Part shown: piece by piece, positions 42,001 to 54,439 of the stretch
Layout: each line of letters starts with the position of its first letter
Position numbering within the stretch: the first letter of the stretch is position 1
Assembly (NCBI GenBank): GCA_003024785.1
Contig: PUQB01000086.1
Span: 277,962 to 341,961, forward strand
Direction of reading: 5' to 3'
From: Selaginella tamariscina
Taxonomy: Eukaryota > Streptophyta > Lycopodiopsida > Selaginellales > Selaginellaceae
DNA length: 64,000 nt
Translations under genes and position numbers: made by a program
Notes under the pieces: model-generated
What the model was told of the DNA's origin: nothing
Seen by the model: only the letters and a program-made list of their open reading frames with translations
Databases searched by the model: none

Positions 42001-43452
42001 ATGGGGGTTAAAGATTTAAGGTGGTTGTCAAATAGAATTTAGTATGATAATTAATGATATATGTTTAAGATTTAAGATGGTTGTCAATGGTGTGTTCATG
42101 ATTAATTAATAATAATTTATTATTTACTCAATTGTTATCTTTAACATGTTGAATTTTAATGAATTTATCCCTAAATTTGATCCTTAACATAATTATCCTT
42201 AATAGAATGAAAGTTGTACCATTAACTTAATTATTATCTTTAATTTAATGAGTTTATTTATAAGTTAAATTTTAACTTAATTATTATTATTAACATAATT
42301 CTTAACTCAAATGTTATTCTTAACCTAATAAATTTATTCTTAAACTAAACCTTTTAACCTTGCAAGTTTAAGATAACCAATATATTAAGTTTAAATTAAC
42401 CATATGATAAATATGATAAAATTAGGATACTGAAAATGAAATTTAAAATGGTTGCTAAATAAATTATAATAACTATTGAAAATTTAAAATAACCATGGAT
42501 AAAGTAATTTATAATGAAGATTTCAGATGGTTTAATGGGATGTTACAACAAACAGACATATAAACATAATAAACTATCATATAAATTTTTACAAATATAG
42601 CAAATTTAAAACATGCATAATAAAACTCCAAGTACTTCCATTGATAAATATATATGTCCATAAATTATAATTGTATATACATATATGCAAGACACAAGCA
42701 TGTATACTAAGATTGTATATTTAAATGATGAAACATATTTTAATTTATTCATATTTGACACACTGCGTAATTAAAAACGATATGCATATTGTGTACTGAA
42801 TCAAATATAAACCATTTATCAAATTATATCTTCCCTTAGTTTTTAACTCCTTTAACCTTAATAAAAGATATATTAATAATTTTCACTATTTATCAAATAA
42901 AGTTGAAGGTTCAAATAAAATATTAACCATCAAATTAAGACATTCAAATCCATTTACCTTAAATATAATGTTTTGTTTAGTAATTTTATTTGCGATGAAG
43001 GGTAATATATCATAACAAAATGCAGTAATTAAATTGGTCTTAAGCTTATTTCAAATAATTCAAAACTGAATAATGATGTGAAACTATATCCTAAATTTAT
43101 TTAAATAATGTTTCAAAGCTGCTTTACATGGTATATTTTAATATCGAATATTCACATATATATATATAGCCGTTACACATCTTTGTGTGTGTGTGTACTG
43201 TGAGACACAGGTTTAAATATATCTAAATTTGAGTTTTATTCACCATATAAGATTAAAGTTCATGTTATATGCCTGTGTGTATGTGTGCGTGTGTGGGTGA
43301 ACATTTGTCATTCAACGCATATAAGATTATATTATTAAAGTTCCTATATCAAGCAGTTATATACCTGTGTGTGGGCGTGCGTGCGTGTGTGTATGTAGAA
43401 GAAGGTGAAAACCAACAACATATGTCATTCAAAGCATGTCAAACAGAGAGGT
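39010..43452. other. Long AT-rich intergenic region with a repeat-like central block
   Basis: 39420-40000 and 41850-43200 are strongly AT-rich. Within the second, phrases such as AAGATTTAAG-ATGGTTGTCAA recur several times (42010, 42068, 42435). The centre, about 40200-41830, has balanced composition and no microsatellites, unlike the rest of the window; it looks like a dispersed repeat but encodes nothing recognised. The USP 5' UTR probably lies at 39010-39350. Confidence 0.5.
41116..41262 (+). repeat. Minisatellite of about 39 bp units
   Basis: Four tandem copies built on CTTGAGGAGTTTYCGAAGCA followed by AGAAGCACACTGGGGCGGC. The 39 bp unit keeps the reading frame on both strands, which explains the open frames at 41031-41297 (+) and 41047-41469 (-). 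No known protein matches. Confidence 0.9.
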
Positions 43453-43842
43453 TTACGGTGTATGAGAGGAGCAAAAGAAGCCAGGACGGAACTTAGCAAC
43501 CTTACACTCAAACGGAACTCTCAACGCAGCCGGCACATTGATCGTCCCCACCTGACTTCCCATCACGCGCACCAGAAGCTCCTTCCATCCGACAGGCCCG
43601 ACTGCACACGTACACACCTCCTCCAGCTTGAGATCCCACAGTACGACGCAGCATTTCTCGGTCGGCGGTACAGGGAAGAGTCCGTACAGCGACGGACCGC
43701 ACGGGAACAGCTTCTCACGCAGCTGGATGCACTTGTCGGCCTCCGGAATCCCCTTCCCGCCCCAATGTCCCATCTGGGAATATGCAGTTCCCGACATGAG
43801 CACCACACAGGCAAATGCGAGCACAAGCTTCTTCTTCTGCAT
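43453..43842 (-). CDS. Secreted eight-cysteine (8CM, lipid-transfer-like) protein A
   Basis: Single exon, 129 residues. Signal peptide at residues 1-20 (MQKKKLVLAFACVVLMSGTA). The mature part has exactly eight cysteines at 38, 48, 64, 65, 77, 79, 113 and 124, giving C-x9-C-x15-CC-x11-CxC-x33-C-x10-C. This is the plant prolamin-superfamily eight-cysteine order (lipid-transfer and related proteins); the x33 spacing is longer than in ordinary lipid-transfer proteins. It shares GWKE directly after the CxC with the divergent neighbour at 44136. Secreted, four disulfides expected; ligand and role unknown. The start is the ATG that opens the signal peptide. Confidence 0.8.
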   Translation of the reverse strand: MQKKKLVLAFACVVLMSGTAYSQMGHWGGKGIPEADKCIQLREKLFPCGPSLYGLFPVPPTEKCCVVLWDLKLEEVCTCAVGPVGWKELLVRVMGSQVGTINVPAALRVPFECKVAKFRPGFFCSSHTP

Positions 43843-44135
43843 TCTCTACACTTGCATATATGTGTATCTGTGTGCATTTATATACACATTCTTAGATTCC
43901 TGATACTGTTTGTTGATAAGTAGGTAATGCTTGCTATTTAATCTTTTACATATTCTCTATTATAAGGTACCATTGGATCTATATACTATACGTATATATG
44001 AGTAGGTGGTAATGGTAGTTAGGCATTTCACATTGGCGTGAACTATGTGCAGGTTTCTCATGGTATTTCTCTCTCTCTCACACACACACGTATATACGTA
44101 TATATATGTCTATATTGATGTGTTCATGGTGAGAG
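43843..44135. promoter_or_regulatory. Shared promoter region of the two 8-Cys genes
   Basis: 293 bp separate the two divergent start codons. It contains TATATAC-type stretches near each gene and a short (CT)n(CA)n. Shared regulation is inferred from layout only. Confidence 0.4.
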
Positions 44136-44472
44136 ATGGCTATGAAATGTATTGTGCTGCTGGTGTTAGCTGTGGTACCTTGCTGCTTAAGTACACCGAG
44201 TTTATGTGATCAAGTGAAGATGTTATTCGATCCGTGCATACAAGGCCTTGGTACTTCACTATTAAATATATAATAAGTTTATTTATTTGCAAGTATTCAA
44301 AATAAACTTGTGTGTGTGTGTGTGTGCTGTTTTATTAATGACCAGCTCTCTCTCTCTCTCTCTAACATACTACATAATAAACAAAACAAGGTGCACATGC
44401 GGTTTAGTGTGTGTTTATCAAGATACATCAAGATAAGTCAATTTATTCATTTGGGTATTCACGTATACTTAC

Positions 44473-44506
<34 letters not shown>

Positions 44507-44760
44507 TTAACATGTAGCTTATGTTTTGTCTAGACTACAACCCGCCATTTCCGACCCCTGAGTGTTGCAGTGCACTGAGAGCTATGACCGACGAGGATGT
44601 ATGCGCATGCACGGTGTCCAGTATGGTGGGATGGAAGGAGTTTAGTGCAGTCTTGTTTCGGGAAGACGATCTGCGTAAGTATTATTTCATGATAACGCTG
44701 ATGCCCGCTATGTGCAGCGTACCACGCTTCAAAACAAAGGTCCACTGCACACGCCACTGA
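44136..44760 (+). CDS. Secreted eight-cysteine (8CM, lipid-transfer-like) protein B
   Basis: Two exons, 44136-44250 and 44534-44760 (donor gtactt, acceptor ttgtctag), 113 residues in phase. Signal peptide at about 1-20 (MAMKCIVLLVLAVVPCCLST). Mature cysteines at 24, 34, 49, 50, 62, 64, 99 and 110: C-x9-C-x14-CC-x11-CxC-x34-C-x10-C, nearly the same spacing as protein A, with GWKE at the same place. The two are clear paralogs although overall identity is low; A lacks this intron. Function as for A: extracellular, probably ligand-binding or defence/reproduction related by family, not shown here. Confidence 0.82.
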
Positions 44761-44861
44761 AGAGTTGTGTATATGGGATGAGAGAGAGAGAGGGAGAGAG
44801 AGTACACAAGTTGTTGTTCTATAAATTAGAAAGCTTTTTACAGTATATAATACCTAGTTTA

Positions 44862-47160
44862 ATGGGCACAAGCTTACTGCAATGCCGTAGATTGCAGTAT
44901 CAGACTACACAATGCGTGCAAGGAAAGCTTGCTTCGTTGGAGCTCCCCTCACCGAAGACTGTTCCGGAGTTTGTTAATGCACTTAAACAATGCAGCAAGG
45001 CGAGGGACTTGGAAGGCGGGAAAAAACTACATAGCGATGCTGTTGCAGTGGGGTTTCACATAGACAAGTTCGTAGCTTGCGCCTTGATCACAATGTATAC
45101 CAAGTGCGGAAGCATGCAGTGTGCCAGGAAGGTCTTCGACCGGATGACTCACCGAGACACTGCTATATGGAACTGTCTAGTTCGTGGATACGTGGAGAAT
45201 GGGGAAAACTCATTTGCTCTTGACATGCTCGCAAGCATGGACTGTGAGCCGGACTCGTTTACGTACGTAGTTGCACTCAAGGCGTGTGGAGGCCTTGCTC
45301 AAGTCTGCCTCGAGAAGGGGATTTCTGTCCACAAACAAGTGAAAGAGCGAGGATTTGATTCGGACATAATCGTGGCAAGCACTCTGGTGGACATGTATGG
45401 TAAGTGTGGGAGCATGCAGCTTGCTAGAGAGGTCTTTGATAGAATGCTTCATTGGAACGTGGTTACTTGGAACTCTCTCATACTGGGATACGTGGAGAAC
45501 GAGGACTGCTCTGTGGCTCTGGATTTGTTTGATACTAAGTACTGTCAACCAGCTTCTTCTACATATACCGCTGCAGTGAAGGCTTGTGGAGCTTTAGCTA
45601 GTAAACACGAGTCACAGAAGCATGTTTACCTGGACAAGGGAGTGAGCCTCCATAGACAAGCTAAAGAGAACGGTTTGTGTCGGACATGATTCTGGCAAAC
45701 ACACTGGTGGACATGTACAGTAAGTGCGGGAGCATGCACCATGCTCGGGATGTCTTCGAACAGATGGTACGTAAGGACGTCGTTTCGTGGACGAATCTTA
45801 TTCTAGGATATGCAGAGAACGGAGAGAGTTCGGAGGCGATGAACTTGTTCGTAAGCATGGACTGCGAACCGGACTCTTTTGCATATGTTGCTGCTCTCAA
45901 GGCATGCGGGGGATTAGCGAGTGAGAAAGCATCAGAGAGGCAGCTCTGTTTGGAGAGAGGGATAGACATACACAAGGAAGTCAAGAGCCGAGGTTTCGAC
46001 TCTAACATAATCGTCGGGAACACACTGGTATATATGTATACTAAGTGCGGGAGAATGCAGCTAGCGAGAGAAGTTTTTTTGATAGGATGAACCATCGGAA
46101 TGTGGTTACGTGGAACTCTCTTATTGTGGGATACCTGGAGAATGGGGAGAGCTCGGTAGCTCTGGAGATGTTTGTTAGCATGGATTGCGAACCGGACTCT
46201 TTTACATATATCGCTGCACTCAAGGCATGTATAGGCTTGGCTACTGCAGATTCAGCTTACCTGGAGAAAGGAATGGCGATTCATAAACAAGTGAAAGACA
46301 ATGGGTACGACTCGAACGTAGTTGTCACGAGTACGCTGGTGGACATGTACAGTAAGTACAGGAGTATGCAACCTGCTAGAGATCTCTTTGAGAGAATGGT
46401 AGACAAGAATGTAGTCACCTGGACTTGCCTCATTGTGGGCTACCTGGAGAATGGGGAAAGCTACCAAGCAATGGAGCTTTTCAATAACATGGACTGCGAG
46501 CCGGACTCGTTTACATTTGCGGCTGCTCTTAAGGCATGTGGGAGTCTAACAGCGGTCCCGGATGGGAAATGGATTCACGCGAGAGTATGTAGCCTTGGTT
46601 TGATCGAAGAAGATCGAGCAGTGGGGAATGCCTTGGTGGATTTCTACGGGAAGTGCGGTAGTATGTTAAGAGCTGAGGAGCTCTTCGACACCATGCAGTC
46701 TCCGGATGTCGTGGCATGGACTTCTCTTATAGCAGGATACTCCTCACTAGGAGACTCTCACCGAGTGTTTACATTAGCAAGAAAGATGGAGGAAACCGAC
46801 GTGAAGATTGACGATGTTACGTTCACTTGTATTCTTACGGCTTGTAGTCATGTAGGTAAGGTAGAAGAAGGCAAACAATATTTCAAATCCATGTGTAAAT
46901 ATAGTATTGTTCCTAGTCTAGAACACTATAACTGCTTGATCGACATGCTGGGACGAGGCAACCAAATAGACGAAGCATTAACAATTATTCGAAGTATGTC
47001 TTTTCATGCCAATGCCGTTACATGGAAGTGCTTGTTAGGGGCGTGTAGCAAATGGAAGAATGTGGAGGTAGGTAAAGTGGCTTTTGATGGGTTAGTAGCC
47101 TGTAACGGAGACGATGCAGCTGCCTATGTATTGATGGCTGATATATATAATACAATATAA
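44862..47160 (+). CDS. PLS-class pentatricopeptide repeat protein, C terminus ending in the E region
   Basis: Intronless. Starts MGTSLLQCRRLQY, possibly an organelle targeting peptide, followed by a run of PPR motifs to 47160. Repeat text: ALITMYTKCGSMQCARKVFD, TWNSLILGYVENED, MDCEPDSFTYVAALKACGG and, near the end, CLIDMLGRGNQIDEAL and WKCLLGACSKWKNVEVG, which is the E-region start. It stops at AYVLMADIYNTI with no E+ or DYW domain, so it would need a partner for RNA editing or acts in another RNA step, in plastids or mitochondria. Two frame shifts, both at T runs (45674-45676 and 46074-46080), split it into three open frames; continuous motif order across both argues for sequence error or a very recent pseudogene. 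An earlier ATG at 44712 would add repeat-coded residues and was rejected. Confidence 0.88.
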
Positions 47161-47816
47161 AAAATATTTATATTGTATATTATTATTTGATAAGTATGTG
47201 CACACTCTTTTTCATCGTCGCAAACACACACACATGTATTTAAATGCTAGCTAGAAATATTAAAGATATCACATGTTAATAATAAGTATTTATACAATGC
47301 TTACATTTGATAATAAAATTTATAGTTTAGTTATCTCGTTTATATAATTAACGAATAACATACATATATGTAAAATGATGCGGAGGGTTTTGCGTTGCGC
47401 CATATGTTAATTGATTTTTTAAAACTTAGTAACATTAATGAATACTATATGTGTTATATTAAATTTACTTTAATATTTAAAAGACTTTTTTACATATAAA
47501 TTTGATGAATATTCCTTCTCTATTAAATAAAGTTGTTTTTGCTAACATTTTAAATAAATCTCAAATAAACCTTATTCATTAAATTAAAGTTTTAAATTTG
47601 ATAAATATTGTTTATCTACAAATAAGGTTTGTTTTATTTTTGGAGTCAATCCTTATCTATAGCATTTTAAATAAACCTTATTCATTAAGAGAGTTCTAAA
47701 ATTGTTAAGTATTTTTGTTTGTTTAAATAAGGTTGTTCTATTTTCGGAATTTATTCCTTATTTGTAGCATATAAAAATAAATCTTATTTTAGTGTTTTCC
47801 TTAAGTTTCTTTAATC
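47161..47816. repeat. Degenerate 105 bp tandem repeat upstream of the GDSL gene
   Basis: Between about 47505 and 47800 three diverged copies of an AT-rich unit occur, each with AAATAAGGTTGTTYTATTTT, a TATAGCATTTTAAATAAA block, CCTTATTCATTAA and a TTTTAAATTTGATAAATATT-like block. Coding is absent. 47161-47500 is plain AT-rich sequence. Confidence 0.6.
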
Positions 47817-48948
47817 ATGAAGAATTCACAGGTGCTATGTTTGATTTTCTTATTCATTTCTACGATCACACTCGCTGTAGCAACTTGTCCAAGTTATATT
47901 ACAGTATTTGGAGATTCTTTATCTGACACTGGTAATTTCGATTTATTAACTCATATGCTTCGCTTGCCTTATGGAGAAACTTATTTTAAGAAGCCAGCTG
48001 GACGGTTCAGTAACGGTAGAGTTTGGCTTGACTTCTTCGTGAAGGATTTTCTGGGTGAAACAAGATTCCTCAATCCATATCTAAAGCTGGTCAATGGTAC
48101 AAACTTAGATTATAAAAAGGTGTTAATTTCGCGTTTGTTGGAGCTACTGCTACTCAGGATCCTATTAACGCATTTCCTATAGCATCTGGATTTTACTTGG
48201 ATGTTCAAGTGCAGCAGTTTCATAATTTTACAAAGATGCTTACTCACAGAGGCAGTTCCCACTTACCAAGTAAGAAAGATTTACAAAATAATTTAGCAAT
48301 TATACTATCAGGTGGAAACGATATCAATTATGCAACAGTTGCAAATATGTCTCGTGAGTATATTACAAAGACACTTATACCTGAAGTTATATCTGTTATT
48401 GGTGATGCGGCTAAGAAGCTTGACTCCGCGGGCGTTCAAACTATTTATTTTATTTAAATCTCCCACCGCAAGGATGTTCAACACTTTATTTACAGCATGC
48501 AGAGCAGCTTCAGTTAATGGATTACGATGAGCTTGGGTGTAACATTGGATACAATGAAGTTACACGACTCTATAATACTCAGCTTCAACAACTTGTTAAA
48601 ACATTAAAGACTACAGCAAAAGCAAGACTTGTGTATGGAGATCAATATAGTGTTGCTATGGAATTATATAAGAATCCAGCTAAATATAAATTTGATAAGA
48701 AAAACATGTTGAATGCTTGTTGTGGGAATAAAACAAGTTCTTATAACTGTGGTACTGGTGGTGTTTTATGCGACTGTGGTAATGGTGGATTTGTATGTAA
48801 ATCTCCAAATAGCTTTATGATGTGGGATGGTGCACATTACACAGAAGGGTATAACCATCATTTTACTAAGCTCATGTTATACGGAAAGAAGACTTCCAAG
48901 AATTTGTTAATTATCTTCATCCTTCTGATGCTTTTCATGGGTGTTTAA
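47817..48948 (+). CDS. GDSL/SGNH-family esterase-lipase, secreted, intronless
   Basis: Signal peptide at residues 1-22 (MKNSQVLCLIFLFISTITLA). SGNH blocks: FGDSLSDTGNF (nucleophile Ser), GRFSNGRVWLDF, ILSGGNDINYA (Asn block) and MMWDGAHYTEGYN with the catalytic Asp-x-x-His. About 380 residues, normal for plant GDSL enzymes, which hydrolyse or transfer acyl groups on lipids, cutin or cell-wall esters outside the cell. Plant relatives normally have four or five introns; this copy has none and uses AT-rich codons. The frame shifts at 48119-48120 (GG) and about 48452-48458. The C terminus after MLYGK is ambiguous: the open frame ends at 48948, but another frame reading DFQEFVNYLHPSDAFHG ends near 48971 and looks more like the family. 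Confidence 0.85.
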
Positions 48949-49436
48949 AACCTGCACACAGGAAGTTGTAATAAGGTGTCCTTTTTGTGATGCCTTTATT
49001 TTCTTCGTTTAATCGAGTTAAAATTTTATAAATAATGTATTACATAACACAAAATATATATAAATATATATATGCTTTCTTTAGTTTAGTTAAAAATAAA
49101 ATTTTAATATTATATAGTTACTCTTTGAACAACGGAACAATGGTAAATTTATTTTAGTATAATGAAAAGGTAGAATTAGTTTAGTATAAACCTAAATTTT
49201 TAGGGTTTATGTTTAGCGATTAGATCTATAGATCTAGTTGAGTTCAGATCTGTACTTTCTGACTAATCTCCGAAGCACGCCGCAGATTTCTTGGAGCGTC
49301 AAGCGCGCGGTTTTCTATAACATCTTCGTCAGGAACGATCCGGTAAGATCTTCATCAGGTTTAGGAATTGCGCTACAGAATAATCCCCAAAATCTTGGAA
49401 TGGAGCTAGAGTCGTAGCATTAGATCGACTGTTAAA

Positions 49437-52187
49437 ATGGAAATGATGAAGAATGGATTGCTTGAATGTCATCGTTGTGGAGCTAAGGTTGGAAGTTCTT
49501 CGCCAGCGAGTCGTTCAATCTCTAAGGCATATGATCGGCACCATTCTAATCAGGCATCGAAATTCAGAGGCCTCGGCATTGTCCTTGTTACCTTCGATTG
49601 CTTACTCGTCGCTCTTCAGGTAAGTTTATAGTCAACTTATATTATGCAGTACTTTAACACACACACACATGTGTGGTGTGTGTGTACAGTTATATATGTG
49701 GACGCACACCATGCTTGCTTACTATATTTAATGTTATATTGTTAATAAACATATCTTATGTAAAAGAGATTATGCACATGTTATACAGTATTACTGTTAT
49801 GCGCAAAATACTTATTTATTTAATCTTTTATCATGCAGCCGATATTAGTGTACATGTCCAAAGTAGATGGGAAGTTCTTGTTCAGCCCCGTTAGCGTAAA
49901 TTTTCTCACCGAGATGACAAAGGTCGTTTTTGCACTTTGCATGCTAGTTTTCCAGGTAAGTGAATGTTGACACATCGATACTGTTTAACGTATTCATACA
50001 TATACACAGCCAATGCAATAAATGCATATGTAAAATCTGTGTCTGTGTGTTTACATGGTTTTATTTTCTTTGTTTTGAAAAGGCACGAAAGCAAAGAGCT
50101 GGAGAAAGGTCACTTTTAAGTCCTCGCGTCGTCTTGCAGGTATAGTTATATATTTCAAGTTGATTTTAAATGCTATATGCTAGAATTTATATGAAATTTG
50201 CACCAACTAAAAAGATAATATATAATTTTCCAGGCAGCTCGTGCAAATCGTTTACTCGCGCTTCCGGCTGCTTTATATGCAGTTAATAACTACCTTAAGT
50301 TTGCAATGCAGGTTAGTTACTTTGATTACTTCCTGTAATATATACTTTTTTCTTACAACTACTTACGTTGTTTTCCCTTGCCTTTTAGCTTTATTTTAAT
50401 CCTGCAACCGTAAAGATGCTCAGCAATCTCAAGGTTGGTGTGTAGACACACACATTTAAACACACTGTATATATGTATATTTTGTTTATGTTACTTTTTC
50501 AGGTCTTGATGATTGCTTTACTTCTTAAACTAGTTATGAGACGCCGCTTCACAGTTCTACAGGTAATATCTCCCGTGAAAGCTTTAATACTATCGAGTTT
50601 TTAATGCATATGCACACAACATATGAGTGTGACTTATAAACAAGGATTAACCAGTTTTGTTTCTGGTAATTTCAATTGTTTAGTGGGAGGCTCTTGCTTT
50701 GCTGCTAATCGGGATTAGTGTGAACCAATTACATACGACTCCCACTGGTGCAACTATCGTACCGATACAAACAATTGCTTACATCTACACGCTGATCTTC
50801 GTAAGTTTCTTTCTTGCCTAACTTGCTTAATTAATCGCTAACTATTGAGATACCTTCGTTTGTTTTTAGTTATTGACACAATTAAATGTAACGTCACAGG
50901 TAACTGTACCGTCTATGGCATCCGTGTTTAATGAATACGCTTTGAAAAGTCAATTCGAGACAAGCGTACACCTTCAGGTCTGATAACGACCTGATAACTA
51001 AGCATATCGTATATTTTATACATTTAATAATCTGCGCATAAACATAATGTCGTTATATAATGGCTGAATTATACAAGTTGTGGTACAGAACTTGTTTCTG
51101 TATGGATACGGAGCCTTGTTTAACTTTATTGCAATTCTTGTCATTGCAAATTTTAAAGGTACTTATTAGAATACATTGTTTTCTGAAACATTTGCTTTAC
51201 TTTATTGAATCTTTTTGCAAGCAGGTGAGGGACTTGATCTTTTGCAAGGTCACTCGCGTGCTACACTACTGCTTATTGTCAACAATGCAGCCCAAGGAAT
51301 ACTGTCTTGCTTTTTCCTTAAGTATGCCGGTAAGTATAGACGGATGCATGCACATATCACACACACACAGCTTACAGAGTCTATATATATATATATATAT
51401 ATTATAATAAACAGACAGCAGCGCGTGCGCACACATACACACACACGCAGAGCATACACACATGTCCGGTTCTGGACCTGTCTAATGAATGTAACAATAT
51501 GCAGATGCCATCTTAAAGAAGTACTCGTCAACTGTTGCGACTATTTTCACTGCTTTGGCATCTGCAGCATTGTTTGGGCATAAGTTAACTATTAATTTTC
51601 TTTTGGGAGTTTCCATAGTGATCATCTCCATGCACCAGGTAAGCAATAATATAGTACATAATATATTTCATCGTTCTCAAATGCATATGCGTATCTTTAC
51701 GTGTTTGTAACATAATATTGCTTTTGCAGTTCTTTTCTTCGTTAAGCAAAAACAAGGACGAGAAAGATGAAATACAAATGGAAACATTCGTAGACAAGCA
51801 CAATAACTATACGAGGTACTTCCTTAGAACTATTAATCATCTCTGTGTGTGTGAAGCAGGATACACAAATACACCCATGGTCTGTTTCTTGGATAAGTTC
51901 ATGTATCACATATGTGCCTGTCGATGCATTTGGAGATATACACATCTCCCTCTCTCTCTCTCTCTCCCTCTCTCTCCCTCTCTCTCTCTCTCACACACAC
52001 ACACACAACTTATACACCGTTTTTCCAGGACGAAGGATGAGGTTTTTATAGACGTGACGGCCGGAGCCACTGAGGAGGTATATGGCGTGGCGTGTGTATG
52101 TAAACATCTCTGCTAATGCATGGCTTTACACAGGCACCATTAAAAGTTGGCATACTTGACGACAGAGAGCCCTTACTACCCACATAA
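49437..52187 (+). CDS. Nucleotide-sugar transporter, CMP-sialic acid transporter-like (SLC35A/NST family)
   Basis: Fourteen exons, all in phase: 49437-49619, 49839-49955, 50083-50139, 50234-50311, 50389-50433, 50503-50562, 50684-50800, 50900-50977, 51089-51158, 51225-51329, 51505-51638, 51730-51815, 52029-52077, 52134-52187; 410 residues with no break. Family text: [110 protein letters not shown]. Around ten membrane segments are expected; Golgi location by family. Plants lack sialic acid in general, so the real cargo of these CSTLP proteins is probably another nucleotide sugar. N- and C-terminal tails are polar and end in DDREPLLPT, an acidic-dileucine-like signal. Confidence 0.96.
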
Positions 52188-54439
52188 AGAAGTAAGTAGT
52201 AGTAATTAGTGTACAGAAGCTGCGAGAAAGGATGGGGCCATTTTCCATTCAAGCCAATTTTCGATGAGGAAGGTTTGAGTGGTCAATTTACGAAATAATA
52301 TCGTATCTATATGCAAGATTAGTGACAATAATTTACTATATAATCTTTTAGTTTGTATTATAACATATATACATGTGTGTGTTCACGCCTGTGTATTCTG
52401 TTATCTGGAGATTACCATGTAATATACAACACCTACAATCATGTTTGTATGTCCTAAAAACTGAGTATCAATTATGAAGAATATCAGTAAGTATATAGTT
52501 TCACTGTGTATGAATCTGTATGTGTATTATCTATACGTGTTGTGTGTATGAGACACTCGTGTATATATGTATTATGTGTGTGTGTGTGAGAGAGAGGGGT
52601 GGAAGCATACATGTTTATGCTTATTATATAACAAGCTTGGATGTTTCACATAAACTTAAAATGTGTTATTTAAATTAGTAATATATTAAAGTATTATATA
52701 TGAGAAATGAATAATGGATATATGCATGCATACTTATAATTATGTTTAATATGTATAGATTTATTTAAAATTTCAAAGTCCTAGAAATATATAATTAATT
52801 TATTATAATTTGTAATGACAGTATTTTACATATATATTAAACAAGCTCTATATTATTAAATATGTAACACATATTCATCGAACGGTGGAGGATAAGATTC
52901 ATTTTACCTCCGTATAAATAATAAAATATAAAGATTGTGGATACATGCATTTAATATTAAAATTTAAATGAAGTATAAATACTTATTAAATAAATATAGT
53001 TATTTAAGATGTATAGTTAGTAAATCTCTAATCAACGAAGTATAACTTAATTTCAGTTTAACACAGTTAATAATATATCATCCACATACATGTATCCTGC
53101 ATAAATGTGTGTTTAATACTTTTATATGTTTGTGTTTATATTTCTTTATCCCAATACTAAATATTTAACTTTTAAATATTCTTATCATCCATTTAAATTA
53201 AAATAAAATATTCAAAGTTTAATAATAATTTTAATACACTACAATAATGTTGAATAATAGGGATGATAGTAATTACTTGAGAAATGATATATCATATAAT
53301 AAAAGGAATGGTGTTCTTTACAAGAATATAAATGATATACATTAGAGCAAGAATGATGTAAATATGAATAATATATATTATTAGAGAAGGAATGATGTAA
53401 ATATAAAGGATATATATTATTAGAGATGGAATGATGCATTAAAGAGCAAAGGTATTATGTTTAAAGAAATAATTTATATAATGAATGACAAATCTTATGA
53501 AGAGTGAAATATAAAGAAAAAAAAGATTTTATCAAAGTCGAATATAAAGAAATGATGTATGATTTATATGTACTTCCAATAAATATGTTTAATAAGTTAA
53601 TAATCAAAATCCATTCTTGCATTTAACTTTTAAAAATTAATCATTATAGAAAAAAATATTTAGTCTTTCTTAATTATTATGTCAAGGTATTTGATAAATA
53701 AAAAGTAGTAGGCTTTTTTGTTTAACACTTCTTTACACACCACATATCCTAAAAGGACTCTCGATTTAATGAAGAAAATACAATTTTTTAAATTTAAAAC
53801 TTTTAATTTTATTTACATTTTTTGAAATATTTTATGTTATAGACACTAAAGTCGTCCATAAATACTTTCATAAAATTCAAAGATATTCATGAAAGGTATT
53901 TATAATAATCCTCTAGAGCTACCATAACCTAATTATAACTTGAAAAATCATTTATAAAAGAATACATCTATTGACCTACTACATTAATACATTCTCAATT
54001 TTCCATTCTTCTTAAGAATTATTACAAATGTGATAATCATTATAGGATATATTCTCATTTTAGGACTTTTTCTCATGTTTTTTAAATTGATGTGTATGTA
54101 TTTATGATTTTTGTTATGTATTATAAATGTTTATTAAACAATTTTTTTTCTTAAAATACTTCATCTAAACTAGTCATTTGATATTGTCATCGTCGATTCT
54201 TTAAATTAGCCTTAACTTTCTGAATTGTTCTACCATATTCTCTATTATTTTTTCAAGTATATCCTAATGTATATTTTCATCCAATTGAAGTTGTTATTAG
54301 GTAGCCTCCAAAGAAGATGAAGCTAGCATCTAACAAAGACAAACAATTTAACTTGCATGGATTCTTCTGCACATGTAAACACCACTTTATAATTTTCTTT
54401 TGTAACAAATTAATAATTAGGAGTAAAACTTTGTAGTTT
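52188..54439. other. AT-rich intergenic region
   Basis: Transporter 3' UTR, (TG)n at about 52575, then more than 1.5 kb of very AT-rich DNA with no coding signal. At 53290-53440 there is a 44-48 bp tandem repeat, two clear copies plus a partial one, built on GAATGATGTAAATATRAA and GATATATATTATTAGAGA. Confidence 0.7.
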
